A stretch of DNA of 64,000 bases from positions 1-64,000 of the forward strand of contig JAKSMC010000014.1 in the NCBI GenBank assembly GCA_024400835.1. The letters run 5' to 3'. The position numbers and the translations under genes were made by a program. The stretch's first letter is position 1, and the number at the start of each line of letters is the position of its first letter. The notes under the pieces were generated by a model. That model searched no databases. It saw only the letters and a program-made list of their open reading frames with translations, and had not been told where the DNA came from. This DNA is from Bacteroidales bacterium. Lineage in GTDB: Bacteria > Bacteroidota > Bacteroidia > Bacteroidales > WCHB1-69. Below are positions 7,038 to 15,884 of the stretch, in pieces.

Positions 7038-9098
7038 CTATTTCTTTTTAGCACTTTTCTTCGATTGTTTATTCAGATTATCAACAGCCTGGTCAGCACG
7101 TTGAATGAGCGGTTGGGCAGACAGTTTCTCGCCAACAGCCTTCTGCATCCACAAGTCGGGGTTCAACTTGCCGAGTTTGTAAATACGGCAGACCTCTTCG
7201 CCCAAGTTCTTGCCCTTCAGGTAAGACTCCAATTGGAAATCGATAAGATGGCCGATTGGGTAAGCGGAAAGATAGAGCGGATCGATAATCATATGGGAAT
7301 AGACGGCCAAGATAGGTTCGTCCTTAACTTTGAAAACGGGAGCATAATATTGATTCCAGACGTCTTTGGCAATAGAGATGACAGCGTTTTTCAGTTCGTT
7401 AGCCGTAGCATTCTGGTGGTCATACATCCATTCCCAAACGCGAATATCCACCATAGAGACGCCCATAATTTCATAGCAGCCCCAGAAGAGGTCCAACGTG
7501 TTGAGGTCTTCTGCATTGTCGTCAGCAGAGGTAACGCCGAGCAGGTCAAGGTCCTTACCTTGGAACACGAAAGCAAGTGCTTCTGTAAAGCCCGTATTAG
7601 GCACACCAGCCAGGAAGTAGTTGGGTACATCGTGCATAGAGATGGTCTGTTCAACATTGTGGCCGAATTCGTGCACACCGATATTGTAGCCTTTATAGTC
7701 CATACCGTCGGCACCCACGCGGGTACGAAGCACGGACTTGTCGTTGCGCATCTGCGTGCCCCAAGCGTGACCGGCACCGAGGGAGGCGTCAACAGCCACG
7801 TGAGAACAGATGAACTGAGCCTTTTCAGCTGTGAAACCCAACTTTGTCAGGATATTGGGGAGGTCCTTTTCAAAAGCATCTTTCGAGGGATATTTGGCAC
7901 GTACGATTCTGTCAAGTTCGTTTTGATCCACGCCGCTACGTCCTTTGAAGCCGTCATACCAGATGTCAAAGGGCTGCAGTTTTCTGCCCAGACGCTTAGA
8001 AATGAGGTTTGCCACTTTTTCAATCGTTTGGGAAGTCATCAGTTCTTCAAACAGTTTTTCAGTCTCCTTTACAGAAATCTCATATTCATCATCGAACTTG
8101 CGCTGGATGAAGTTGGAAGAAGAGTATTGGTCGGCAGCCTTTTCAGCCTTGAAGAAATCGAGCAGATATTGATAGCGACTGCGCGGGTTCTTCTCATCCG
8201 ATAAAATCTGGATGCCGTTCATCATAATCTGGTTGGTAGAGGGATACCATTTGTAGCTTTTGTCCTGTTTTGCGATATCGACGGGCACCTCGTCCTTGAT
8301 GATGCGTTTCATCACATCATAGATAACCGTTTGCTTGTCGAGGCCCTTGACATTATCAGCATATGCAGCCTTGAGTTCGTCGCGCAGTCCCCAATGAGTA
8401 ATCAGCGGGAGAGAGGAGCGCCAGAAAAATTCGTTCTTGAAACTGCCGACCTGCTCCATATCGATGTTGTAGTTGTCGATGTAGTTGTTGGCGGCAGCAG
8501 CCACGTTGGAGATATTCTGCTGGATATCGGAAGGCACGCGGGATGTGAAGACATCCCCGAGGCGGACGAAGCCCCATTCCAAGTCAGACCAGCGGGCACC
8601 GTTATTCTGTTTCTCGGCCAATGTGAAATGCGGGAAATTCAGAATCACGACAAAGGCCAACTTGCTGGCGAACATATCCTCCTGGAAGTGGGAAAGGCCG
8701 CTATACGCACTGAAGATCTGGTCAACGGAAGTAGATTCGTAGCCGACCAGTTGTTCGGGACGCTGCAACTCGATAGACAAACGATTGTTGTATCCGAAGA
8801 TCATTTCGAAATTGTCGCACAGACGGTTGAAGAGAATGGTTTTCTCATTCAAATCCTTACAGAAATTGTCCTTACAGAACTGTTGGAATTCCTGCTGAGT
8901 GCCGTCCTTGTCGGTCCACAGTGCGGCAGCCTGCGTCACCCCGCGTTCCACCAACGCCTCCGGCATTGATGACACGGCGCGAACGGCTTGGATGGTTTTG
9001 TTAATCGTAACGGACTGAACGTTTTGGTTTTCTGCAATTAAAGAGTAGTTGGTTGTCATTAGCATAGCTAATAAGATAATCAGGTAGTTTTTTCTCAT
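7038..9098 (-). CDS. Secreted HEXXH zinc metallopeptidase
   Basis: A 686-residue protein with an N-terminal signal peptide. The zinc motif HEFGH is at residues 476-480, and a candidate third ligand Glu lies in GFTEALAF near residue 506, about 26 residues on. HEFGHN and this spacing resemble the M3-type gluzincins, but the overall sequence is not a standard oligopeptidase and I cannot assign a subfamily. The N-terminal 450 residues are helical and contain no repeat. It is expected to degrade peptides outside the cytoplasm, fitting the C10 peptidase gene upstream. The C-terminus is very Lys rich (SKKSAKKK). Confidence 0.75.
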   Translation of the reverse strand: MRKNYLIILLAMLMTTNYSLIAENQNVQSVTINKTIQAVRAVSSMPEALVERGVTQAAALWTDKDGTQQEFQQFCKDNFCKDLNEKTILFNRLCDNFEMIFGYNNRLSIELQRPEQLVGYESTSVDQIFSAYSGLSHFQEDMFASKLAFVVILNFPHFTLAEKQNNGARWSDLEWGFVRLGDVFTSRVPSDIQQNISNVAAAANNYIDNYNIDMEQVGSFKNEFFWRSSLPLITHWGLRDELKAAYADNVKGLDKQTVIYDVMKRIIKDEVPVDIAKQDKSYKWYPSTNQIMMNGIQILSDEKNPRSRYQYLLDFFKAEKAADQYSSSNFIQRKFDDEYEISVKETEKLFEELMTSQTIEKVANLISKRLGRKLQPFDIWYDGFKGRSGVDQNELDRIVRAKYPSKDAFEKDLPNILTKLGFTAEKAQFICSHVAVDASLGAGHAWGTQMRNDKSVLRTRVGADGMDYKGYNIGVHEFGHNVEQTISMHDVPNYFLAGVPNTGFTEALAFVFQGKDLDLLGVTSADDNAEDLNTLDLFWGCYEIMGVSMVDIRVWEWMYDHQNATANELKNAVISIAKDVWNQYYAPVFKVKDEPILAVYSHMIIDPLYLSAYPIGHLIDFQLESYLKGKNLGEEVCRIYKLGKLNPDLWMQKAVGEKLSAQPLIQRADQAVDNLNKQSKKSAKKK

Positions 9099-9242
9099 AA
9101 ATGGGATTTTAGTGTTAATAAATTCATGCAGTTCAGGTAGGTTAACGGTTCGGTCTGATTATTACTTACAATAAATAAAGAACTAATGGTTTGATAGGTT
9201 TTGGGGCTTAGGGAACTTTCAAGGCCCTATGAATGAAATGTC

Positions 9243-11291
9243 TTACTGTTTGACAAATTTACGGGAGACGGTTTTGCCGCCCATGCGAATTTGAAGCATA
9301 TAGATTCCGGCAGAGAGGTTGCTGACGGGAATCACAGATTGCATATCATTGACATCAACAGCATTGAGGATTCTGCCTTGGATATCGCGCACGGTAACCT
9401 GGTCAATCAGTTCAAGGGCGGATATACGGAGGATGTTCGTTGCTGGATTGGGAGCAACAGCGATGTTGTCTTGAGCGAATTCTTCCACACCTACGTGGCC
9501 ACCGGCGTATTCCAGCTGGAAGCCTGCCGCATTGTCTTGTGCGTCAGATTCAAACAACAGTACAAGTCTCTTTTCATCGAAAACAATCGTCGTATCCGGC
9601 ATCGTTCCAGTATAGGAAGCCAGCAAGGCGTCGTTATTGATGGGCAGTTTGTAAATATAGAGGTAGTCGCCTTGTTGCAAATCGAATTGTTGGAAATGAA
9701 GCGTAATAGCGGAATAAGAAGGCAGCACGATTCTGTACTCACAGTTGCTCAGTGCGTTGTAATCGTCATCGCCACTGCCATCGGAGAATGAGCCGGTGGG
9801 AGTTGTGAAATATTGAGGCTGGGAGCAGAAGCTTGTCACCGTCGCATTGTAACTGGCTCTGAAGCCCGAGGCAGCCGTGCTGTCGTCAGTGACAAATCTC
9901 ACCGTCATATCGGAACAGTCCCAAGAGATGTGGATGCTTCCGCTGTCTGCTGTCAGGGCATAAAAAGTATTCACAGCCGGAGAAGTGACCCAGAGGGTAT
10001 CACCTTCGGCGACGTCATAGTCGAGGTCCAAAGTTATGGACTCCACGTTATCGGCTTGCGGGCTAATAATCCAGGAGTAGTCCATATTGGGGCGATATTC
10101 AGCAGCAGCCAGCGTGCCGTCCGTGAAGGAGCCGGCCAGCGTGGTGAGGGTTTTCGAGCCCGTCAATGGCTGAGCTACAGGATAGTCATAATTTACTGTA
10201 TCAGGATAGGCATTCACGATAAGTTCCTGGGAAAAGTTGAAATGCGTGCCCATCAAGGTGAGGCCGTCAGAATAGAAATAGCCGTCGTATGAGCCGTCCC
10301 AGCCAAAGTTGAAGTGGAAATAGTAACAGCTGTCCATCAACTTATAGCCATCACAGATAAAGCCGTGGCCATTGATGTTGGCCAAGCTCCAACCCGCATA
10401 ATACATCGGTATCTGTCTGTCCAGATGAGAGACAATCACGCTGTCCCAATTCAAATCCGTAGAGTCACGGAAGAGGTATTCCGTTTCGGGAGAGTATTTG
10501 AAGAAAGTGCGGAGCACGCGTGCGGCGCTGTGGTTGTACATACCGGAGCCATCAGGACCGTACACCATATCAACACCTACGCCGCAGTGGTGCATCAGCG
10601 TGGAAATTTCAGCATTGATAGCAGTCGGTTCGTCGCTCATAGCCTCGAAATTGTATGTCGTGGCGCCATAGTCAGCCGACTGCACACCGTAAGTAGAATC
10701 CAGATAAGAATATGAGCCGATGCCCGTTTCAGGGAAGCGGAAATAGTACATCAGCTGAGCCATAGCGGTAGCCACGCAACCAGTCACCACGCGGTTGTTC
10801 TCGCCATCGACGTCTCTCGGGCAATAGTAGTTGTAGTAGGTACCTTGGCCCCAGTGCGACTGCATCAGCGGAGCGACGTCTGCCATATCGCGCATGCCCT
10901 GGTGTTGGAGAACGGTGTTCCACAAAGAGTTTTCAGCGCCAACTCCCCTACCCTCTTTTTTCAGGAAGGCCAGCTGCTCGCGATAGTAGTTGAGCCACAT
11001 CTTCACCGGAGGGATGACATCTTCCGAATTATAAAGTTGGTGGTCGGAAAAAGCCAAGACAGGTTGGACGCGTTTGTCACCGCTGATAACCACGAATCCA
11101 TTGTCGGCATTGAACACGAAAAACAGAGTATCTGCGCCATCAGTTTCGATGCCCGCACAACTTTTCAACATTTTTCCATGGGTCTGGAAGAAGTTGTTCG
11201 CAGCGGCAGTTGCGTCAGACAAATTTACGTTTTGTGCGAAAGTGCTTCCAAAAAGGAGCATTATCAATGCAGAAAGTAGGATTTTTTTCAT
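9243..11291 (-). CDS. C10 family cysteine peptidase with type IX secretion tail
   Basis: A 682-residue streptopain-like (Peptidase_C10) protein. In order: signal peptide (1-19), a Spi-type propeptide (about 20-115, with FNADNGFVVISGD), the catalytic domain (about 130-360) with nucleophile Cys in TGCVATAMAQ (C172) and His in NGHGFICDGY (H309), and FHFNFGWDG completing the active site. Two CUB-like segments follow (about 385-600), each with SFTDG or SFSDG. The last 85 residues are a type IX secretion sorting domain (VAPNPATN, ending in LSAGIYMLQIR and KFVKQ). It is therefore exported and probably surface-attached or released, for proteolysis of external protein. The promoter is TATCTTTG at 11317-11324. 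Confidence 0.93.
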   Translation of the reverse strand: MKKILLSALIMLLFGSTFAQNVNLSDATAAANNFFQTHGKMLKSCAGIETDGADTLFFVFNADNGFVVISGDKRVQPVLAFSDHQLYNSEDVIPPVKMWLNYYREQLAFLKKEGRGVGAENSLWNTVLQHQGMRDMADVAPLMQSHWGQGTYYNYYCPRDVDGENNRVVTGCVATAMAQLMYYFRFPETGIGSYSYLDSTYGVQSADYGATTYNFEAMSDEPTAINAEISTLMHHCGVGVDMVYGPDGSGMYNHSAARVLRTFFKYSPETEYLFRDSTDLNWDSVIVSHLDRQIPMYYAGWSLANINGHGFICDGYKLMDSCYYFHFNFGWDGSYDGYFYSDGLTLMGTHFNFSQELIVNAYPDTVNYDYPVAQPLTGSKTLTTLAGSFTDGTLAAAEYRPNMDYSWIISPQADNVESITLDLDYDVAEGDTLWVTSPAVNTFYALTADSGSIHISWDCSDMTVRFVTDDSTAASGFRASYNATVTSFCSQPQYFTTPTGSFSDGSGDDDYNALSNCEYRIVLPSYSAITLHFQQFDLQQGDYLYIYKLPINNDALLASYTGTMPDTTIVFDEKRLVLLFESDAQDNAAGFQLEYAGGHVGVEEFAQDNIAVAPNPATNILRISALELIDQVTVRDIQGRILNAVDVNDMQSVIPVSNLSAGIYMLQIRMGGKTVSRKFVKQ

Positions 11292-11316
11292 ATTGTCAAA
11301 GTCAAAAAATGAGCTG

Positions 11317-11324
11317 CAAAGATA
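11317..11324 (-). promoter_or_regulatory. Promoter -7 box TATCTTTG of the C10 peptidase
   Basis: The minus strand reads GCTATCTTTGCAGC about 25 bp before the ATG at 11291. Confidence 0.65.
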
Positions 11325-11385
11325 GCATTTATTAGGGTGTTACAAAAAAAAATTTATCAACAGTACAACCATATTGAAAAAAGTG

Positions 11386-11393
11386 TATTTTTG
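11386..11393 (+). promoter_or_regulatory. Promoter -7 box TATTTTTG of tRNA-Pro
   Basis: TGTATTTTTGCGGCCTC, identical to the promoter of the tRNA-Leu/Gly pair, ends 7 bp before the tRNA. Confidence 0.75.
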
Positions 11394-11407
11394 CGGCCTC
11401 GAAAGCT

Positions 11408-11482
11408 CGGGGTGTGGCGCAGTTGGCTTAGCGCACTTGCATGGGGTGCAAGGGGTCGTCCGTTCGAGTCGGATCACCCCGA
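11408..11482 (+). tRNA. tRNA-Pro (anticodon GGG)
   Basis: The acceptor stem CGGGGTG pairs with CACCCCG, discriminator A, and no encoded CCA (the next bases are CTG). The anticodon stem CTTGC/GCAAG encloses the loop ATGGGGT, giving GGG. Confidence 0.95.
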
Positions 11483-11496
11483 CTGAGCAAAGAAAG

Positions 11497-11524
11497 AAGG
11501 TAACCATTCGGTTACCTTTTTTTA
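11497..11524 (+). terminator. Terminator of tRNA-Pro
   Basis: AAGGTAACC (11497-11505), loop ATTC, GGTTACCTT (11510-11518), then a T run. Confidence 0.85.
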
Positions 11525-11701
11525 TTTCTCCTCACTGGTCAACCTAAATCAGGGAAAGACAGACTGCGGCGTGCCTTCACCAATTAGAATAATTGGAATA
11601 ATTATTCTAATAATTTTAATTATTCTAATTTGTGAATACGGAGCGTAGCGACCATCACGGCCGGCGCGGAGATCCAGAAAAGAATCAGAAAAAACGTGAA
11701 A

Positions 11702-12478
11702 TCAGAAGATTTTCCAACGGCGGATGAGACGCAATGCGCAGGTGGGTAGCAATGCCACCAAGAAAAGCAGCACGTGGTTAAGAAATCCCGGCGTCACCTG
11801 GGCACGCTTGTTGAACATAGCCCGCACTCCCCTCCTTGCCAATCTCTCCGGCGTGGTGATGTAGCCGACGAACAATCCTATTTTGGTGGCTGCATTGCTG
11901 ATGTTGTAGAGACCGGTGTTCACCGCACCTGGACGGACAGCCGTCACATAGACACCCTTATGATAAAGCTCTATATGCGTACTGCGGGAGAAATTCTTGA
12001 GGAAGGCCTTCGTGGCACTATACGTGGCCAGACGTTGTACAGCGATATTGGACGTAATCGAACTCATATTCAGGATATAGCCTTTATGACGGGCCACCAT
12101 TTCCTTGCTGAAATAGTACATCAACATAGCCGGGGTGTTCATGTGCAAGTTGAGGATGAGCTCGTTGAAAGCTTCCGAATCATCCAGGAAATCGCGATCG
12201 TGATAGACGCCGGCATTGTTGATTAAGACTTCGACCACGAGGCCTTTGCTCTGGCAAAAGTCGTATAGTTCCTTTGCGGCATCAGGTTTGCCAAGGTCGC
12301 GAACCAACGCCACAACCTCAACGGGAAAGTCCTTTCTCAAGATTTCAGCTTTTTCTTCAATGGCCTGTTCGTTGCTGACGATAATCAGATTATACTGTTT
12401 TTCGGCCATCACGCGGGCATATTGGTAGCCAATGCCCGAACTGGCGCCTGTAACGAGTGCGTACGGTTTTCCTGTCAT
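11702..12478 (-). CDS. Short-chain dehydrogenase/reductase
   Basis: A 258-residue NAD(P)-dependent SDR protein. TGASSGIGYQY at residues 9-19 is the cofactor glycine motif, LINNAGVYHD (about 90) the structural NNAG, and the catalytic YSATKAF (about 157) holds Tyr and Lys. The C-terminus (about 225-258) is hydrophobic and basic, so it may be membrane associated, as in SDRs acting on lipid substrates. The ATG at 12478 is preferred because a -7 box (12500-12507) lies upstream; a longer frame to 12547 would run through the promoter. The substrate cannot be told. Confidence 0.9.
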   Translation of the reverse strand: MTGKPYALVTGASSGIGYQYARVMAEKQYNLIIVSNEQAIEEKAEILRKDFPVEVVALVRDLGKPDAAKELYDFCQSKGLVVEVLINNAGVYHDRDFLDDSEAFNELILNLHMNTPAMLMYYFSKEMVARHKGYILNMSSITSNIAVQRLATYSATKAFLKNFSRSTHIELYHKGVYVTAVRPGAVNTGLYNISNAATKIGLFVGYITTPERLARRGVRAMFNKRAQVTPGFLNHVLLFLVALLPTCALRLIRRWKIF

Positions 12479-12499
12479 AGTTCCAAAATTTAGAGGCGG

Positions 12500-12507
12500 C
12501 AAAAATA
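12500..12507 (-). promoter_or_regulatory. Promoter -7 box TATTTTTG of the SDR gene
   Basis: The minus strand reads TTTATTTTTGCCGCCTC about 22 bp before the ATG at 12478. Confidence 0.7.
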
Positions 12508-12575
12508 AACAATAATCCATAAAAAAGAATGGGCCAATGCATTGCACTGGTCCATTCTCATAATCTCACAAATCA

Positions 12576-13106
12576 TTAATTATTTATTATCCTACTATGT
12601 CCCTGATCGATTTGCTCTTTCGTAAGTTCGAATTGCGTGATGGTATCAACGCTAATTCTCACGGGACGGCCGTAGTATCTTTCTGTTTTCCGCTTAGGAG
12701 TTTTCTGTTTGACTGGTTTTGGCGCGGGAGCAGCAGTTTCTTCAGGAATCTGAGGCTCAGGTTTGGCGACTGGAGCGGCAGGTTTCACACTCTTAGGTTG
12801 CACTTCGGGCAGTGGTTGGACATTTTCCTCCTTCATATTGTCGGGAACTGTTTCCACCGTATCCTGTTCAACAGCAATTTCAGTGACCTCCGGCTGAGCG
12901 GCTGGTTGTTGGCTTTGATGTTTCACCACACCGAGGGTGATGCCGCCGGCGACCAGCAAAGCGGAGACCACGACAGCGCCCCACTGCAGGGCGGTGAGGC
13001 CCGTCTTAATGCCTGCTTTGGCCGCAAACGACTTCCACGCGGAGGCCTTGTACGAGAATTCGGCCTGCTCGGCCTTTTCTTTTATGAGGTTGTCAAAATC
13101 AGTCAT
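12576..13106 (-). CDS. Single-pass membrane protein, likely partner of the ECF sigma factor
   Basis: A 176-residue protein encoded 3 bp after the ECF sigma factor stop. It has a short cytoplasmic N-terminus (about 40 residues), one membrane span (GAVVVSALLVAGGITLGVV), and a Pro/Ala/Glu/Lys-rich periplasmic stretch. The last 40 residues (YYGRPVRISVD, then ITQFELTKEQID) look folded. Position and topology fit an anti-sigma factor or other membrane regulator, but the usual zinc-binding anti-sigma motif is absent, so the role is inferred from context. Confidence 0.7.
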   Translation of the reverse strand: MTDFDNLIKEKAEQAEFSYKASAWKSFAAKAGIKTGLTALQWGAVVVSALLVAGGITLGVVKHQSQQPAAQPEVTEIAVEQDTVETVPDNMKEENVQPLPEVQPKSVKPAAPVAKPEPQIPEETAAPAPKPVKQKTPKRKTERYYGRPVRISVDTITQFELTKEQIDQGHSRIINN

Positions 13107-13109
13107 AGA

Positions 13110-13688
13110 CTATATTTCACTATTTCGTTTGTAAATTTCGTTTTTCAAGCGGGTGCGTGCTGCGTTGACGTGCCAGGCGGAGGTCCCTTCGCTCATGTTC
13201 AGCTGTTGCGCAATCTCGGCGTGGGAGAAGCCTTCGAACACGAACAGGTTGAACACCGTACGTGTCATCGGCGGGAGGAGTTGGATAAGGGCGACCACTT
13301 CTTCGGCACTCATCCTACCGACTGCCGTGTTCAAGTCGTAGCCGATTTCCGTCGAATCTACGACCTCCTCGATATCGGTGGTAGCCACCTTGGGGTCGTA
13401 TTTTCGTCTGTGGTCCAACGCCGCATTCACCATCACTCGCTTCATCCACGATTCAAAAGAGCCTGTCTCCTCATATTTGTCAAGATTCGAAAAGACCTTG
13501 AGGAAACCTTCGCTGAGCATGTCTTCAGCCTCGCCTGTTGTGCCGGCATAACGCATGCACAGGCGCAACATCGGCGAATAGAAGTGCTTGAACAGCTTGT
13601 GCTGCGCACGCCTGCTGCCGCTACGGCAACCTTCTACCCAACGGGCGACTTCAGCTTTTTCACGCTCGCTCATATTGAATAACGACAA
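13110..13688 (-). CDS. ECF-type RNA polymerase sigma factor
   Basis: A 192-residue sigma-70 family protein of the extracytoplasmic-function class. Region 2 spans about residues 25-95 (FKHFYSPMLRLCMRYAG, then EDMLSEGFLKVF and FESWMKRVMVNAALD) and region 4 spans about 135-185 (MTRTVFNLFVFEG, then SHAEIAQQLNMSEGTS, the helix-turn-helix). It directs RNA polymerase to a small regulon, probably an envelope stress response. Two neighbours on the same strand, a membrane protein downstream and an outer-membrane barrel upstream, suggest what it senses or controls. Confidence 0.93.
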   Translation of the reverse strand: MSLFNMSEREKAEVARWVEGCRSGSRRAQHKLFKHFYSPMLRLCMRYAGTTGEAEDMLSEGFLKVFSNLDKYEETGSFESWMKRVMVNAALDHRRKYDPKVATTDIEEVVDSTEIGYDLNTAVGRMSAEEVVALIQLLPPMTRTVFNLFVFEGFSHAEIAQQLNMSEGTSAWHVNAARTRLKNEIYKRNSEI

Positions 13689-13730
13689 TTAGAAATGAAA
13701 TCTTGGGTATAAAAATGATTTTTTTTCAAA

Positions 13731-14315
13731 TTATTTGATAAACTTGAAACCTAAGGAAACCACAATCATATTCTGCTTCCAGAATTCGGGGTTGCCACTA
13801 ATCTCGCTGAACTTGTTGGCTGAGATGTCGTAACGAGCATCCAATGTGAAGCGCCAGAAATCAAAGCCAAGGCCGAACTGACCGCCCCACTGCGTCTTGC
13901 CTGATTCGTCGGTAAGCACTTGGATCTCATCAATGTTGCTACCCATTCTCACGCCGAAACGCGGACCCACTATCAAATGGAATTTGAAGTTATCTTTATT
14001 AATAAAATTGTAACCTAACAAAAGAGGGACATCAATGAAATGCTGTTTCAGACGGACATTTTCGCTCATCTCGTTGACAACATCCTGAATTTTGGTGCTT
14101 CTGAACGAATAGTTGGCTTCGGGTTGGAAATAAAAACGCTCACCCAACCTGAGGAAAACGCCGGCATCCACACCGCCATCCAATTCGGAGAAGTTCATAT
14201 AGTTCGTAGCATTGCCAGCCACTTTCACACCAACAGTGAACTGAGCATTCGCTTTGCTGCAAGTGATAGCTAAAACAAAAATTGTCAGGCAGAGAATTGT
14301 TAATCTATTTTTCAT
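13731..14315 (-). CDS. Outer-membrane beta-barrel protein
   Basis: A 194-residue PorT/OMP_b-brl_2-like protein. It has a signal peptide (about 1-24, ending in SKANA), then alternating hydrophobic strands such as FTVGVKVAGNATNY, FKFHLIVGPRFGVRMG, and a terminal VVSLGFKFIK that ends in the aromatic/basic pattern of outer-membrane barrels. It is probably an eight-stranded barrel. It lies 42 bp upstream of the ECF sigma gene on the same strand, so the two may be linked. Confidence 0.85.
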   Translation of the reverse strand: MKNRLTILCLTIFVLAITCSKANAQFTVGVKVAGNATNYMNFSELDGGVDAGVFLRLGERFYFQPEANYSFRSTKIQDVVNEMSENVRLKQHFIDVPLLLGYNFINKDNFKFHLIVGPRFGVRMGSNIDEIQVLTDESGKTQWGGQFGLGFDFWRFTLDARYDISANKFSEISGNPEFWKQNMIVVSLGFKFIK

Positions 14316-14423
14316 CTTCTTAAAAATTTAAAACGATATAAAAAACGAGTTCTTCTAATTATTATTATTTAAGTCTTAAAAAAAATTGCAAACCAATATA
14401 AGTCAGGCACATATCCAAACCTT

Positions 14424-15875
14424 CTATTCATATCTGTTATGCTCGCCGGCATGGTTAGGCAGCCATGTTTGGGCAAAGAACGGATTATATTGTGCCTGTT
14501 CATCGTAATTCCATACAGGAGGAAGGCAGTCGGGGCACCAATGCCCACCCCAGAGAATGAGTTTGGGTGTCATCGTGAAGCGATGTCCGTCGTGGCATTC
14601 CCATTCGAGAGGTTTTTCGGGATTCCCGTCGTATGTTTCCGTAAGAAGTTTTCCGCCACGGAATTCGGCAGCCGCGCGCAAGTCTTCTATCGTCAAGTCC
14701 TCCAGCCTTTTGGTTTCGTCGTAGCCATGGTCCATTCGGAAAGCGCACTCGGGATTGGCATCCACGTACAAATCCCAGTCTTTCCACTTCGGAATATTCT
14801 TCCAAGCCTCCTTACTGCCGTAATAGGCTTTGATGTGCGCTTCGTCATTGTTCTTAATCCACCACTGTGTGCCATACTTTTTCTTGTATGCCATCGGGCG
14901 CATAGCCCATTTGATGATGAACGGCGGGACAATCTTCACCAATTTGAAAAATCCAGGCAGGCTTTCGCTCATCAGGCGGAAATATTCATCGGCGGGAATG
15001 TTAGCACGGAAGTGCAGGTATTTTTCCAACTCGTCAGCATCCAAGTAGAACTGGCCGTGGAAGTTTCGAAGCACGAACCATTCGGGATTGAATATTTTCT
15101 CAGGCTTCGGGCAATGCACGGCTTCGAGCAGTTTGCACTCGAATTCGTAATTGGACATCCGGTATGTCGGGCCGCTGCTGATGTTGTAGAATCTGTTCCA
15201 GAACTCCTCGGGCACGTCGTCGCCACAGACATTGGCCAACAGGCGGCCGGAATCTTCCACAGTGGCCCATTCCAAGACGCCCTTGATGGGGACGTGGAAC
15301 ATAATGGGGTCATACTTTTTCAAGATGCCGGAATAGAGGATGCCGGACTGGCGCAGGCTCACCCAGTGTTTGAGTCCAGACTCGGCGAACACGCGTTCGG
15401 AAATGATTTTACTCACGCCATAACAGTCAAAGACACCGGCACAGATAGGGTCGCCCGTGCGGCCCCAGTAGGTCCGCGCACAGCGGTCGGAGGTCTGCGC
15501 CACCGATCCGATGTAGACCACACGGATGTCGTCGGCGTTTGGCTGCGCTTTGACCGCCTTCACCACATACTCGGCCGAAGTGACGTTCACCTTCAGCGTC
15601 TTTTCCGGGAAATAGTCCGCGGCGGGCGATACCATACCGCCCACGTGCAGCACATAGTCCGCACCCGTGACGCCCTTCAACACGTCCTCGTAATTCATCA
15701 AATCGCCCCAGACGATTTTGACTTTGTCCTCTATCGGTTTCAGTTTCTCGATGTTCTTCTGGCTGTGCCGCGCTAAAATGACGACCTCGAATTTGTCGGG
15801 CTGCTTCAACAGTTCCTGCAAGCCAGCCCAGCCCATCACACCAGTAGCCCCGGTGAGAAAAACTCTCTTCTTCAT
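14424..15875 (-). CDS. NAD-dependent epimerase/dehydratase with C-terminal zinc ribbon
   Basis: A 483-residue protein. The N-terminal half is an extended-SDR Rossmann enzyme: FLTGATGVMGWAG at residues 5-17 binds NAD(P), and DCYGVSKIISE (about 150) holds the Tyr-x3-Lys pair. After about residue 330 it departs from the family. The tail contains WECHDGHRF followed 16 residues later by WCPDC, a CxxGH...CPxC pattern like the zinc-ribbon repeats (PF14311-like). It probably modifies a sugar nucleotide or lipid-linked substrate; the tail may bind zinc. It ends a two-gene run with the M16 peptidase (9-bp gap). Confidence 0.85.
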   Translation of the reverse strand: MKKRVFLTGATGVMGWAGLQELLKQPDKFEVVILARHSQKNIEKLKPIEDKVKIVWGDLMNYEDVLKGVTGADYVLHVGGMVSPAADYFPEKTLKVNVTSAEYVVKAVKAQPNADDIRVVYIGSVAQTSDRCARTYWGRTGDPICAGVFDCYGVSKIISERVFAESGLKHWVSLRQSGILYSGILKKYDPIMFHVPIKGVLEWATVEDSGRLLANVCGDDVPEEFWNRFYNISSGPTYRMSNYEFECKLLEAVHCPKPEKIFNPEWFVLRNFHGQFYLDADELEKYLHFRANIPADEYFRLMSESLPGFFKLVKIVPPFIIKWAMRPMAYKKKYGTQWWIKNNDEAHIKAYYGSKEAWKNIPKWKDWDLYVDANPECAFRMDHGYDETKRLEDLTIEDLRAAAEFRGGKLLTETYDGNPEKPLEWECHDGHRFTMTPKLILWGGHWCPDCLPPVWNYDEQAQYNPFFAQTWLPNHAGEHNRYE

Positions 15876-15884
15876 AAATAAATA

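Noticed and set aside
11408-11482. tRNA-Pro as a decayed tRNA because the 3' CCA is missing
   Set aside because: All stems pair and the promoter and terminator are intact; CCA can be added after transcription.
14439-15776. 445-codon frame on the plus strand opposite the epimerase
   Set aside because: A mirror of the epimerase gene with no recognisable domain; the minus-strand frame has clear SDR motifs and gene context.
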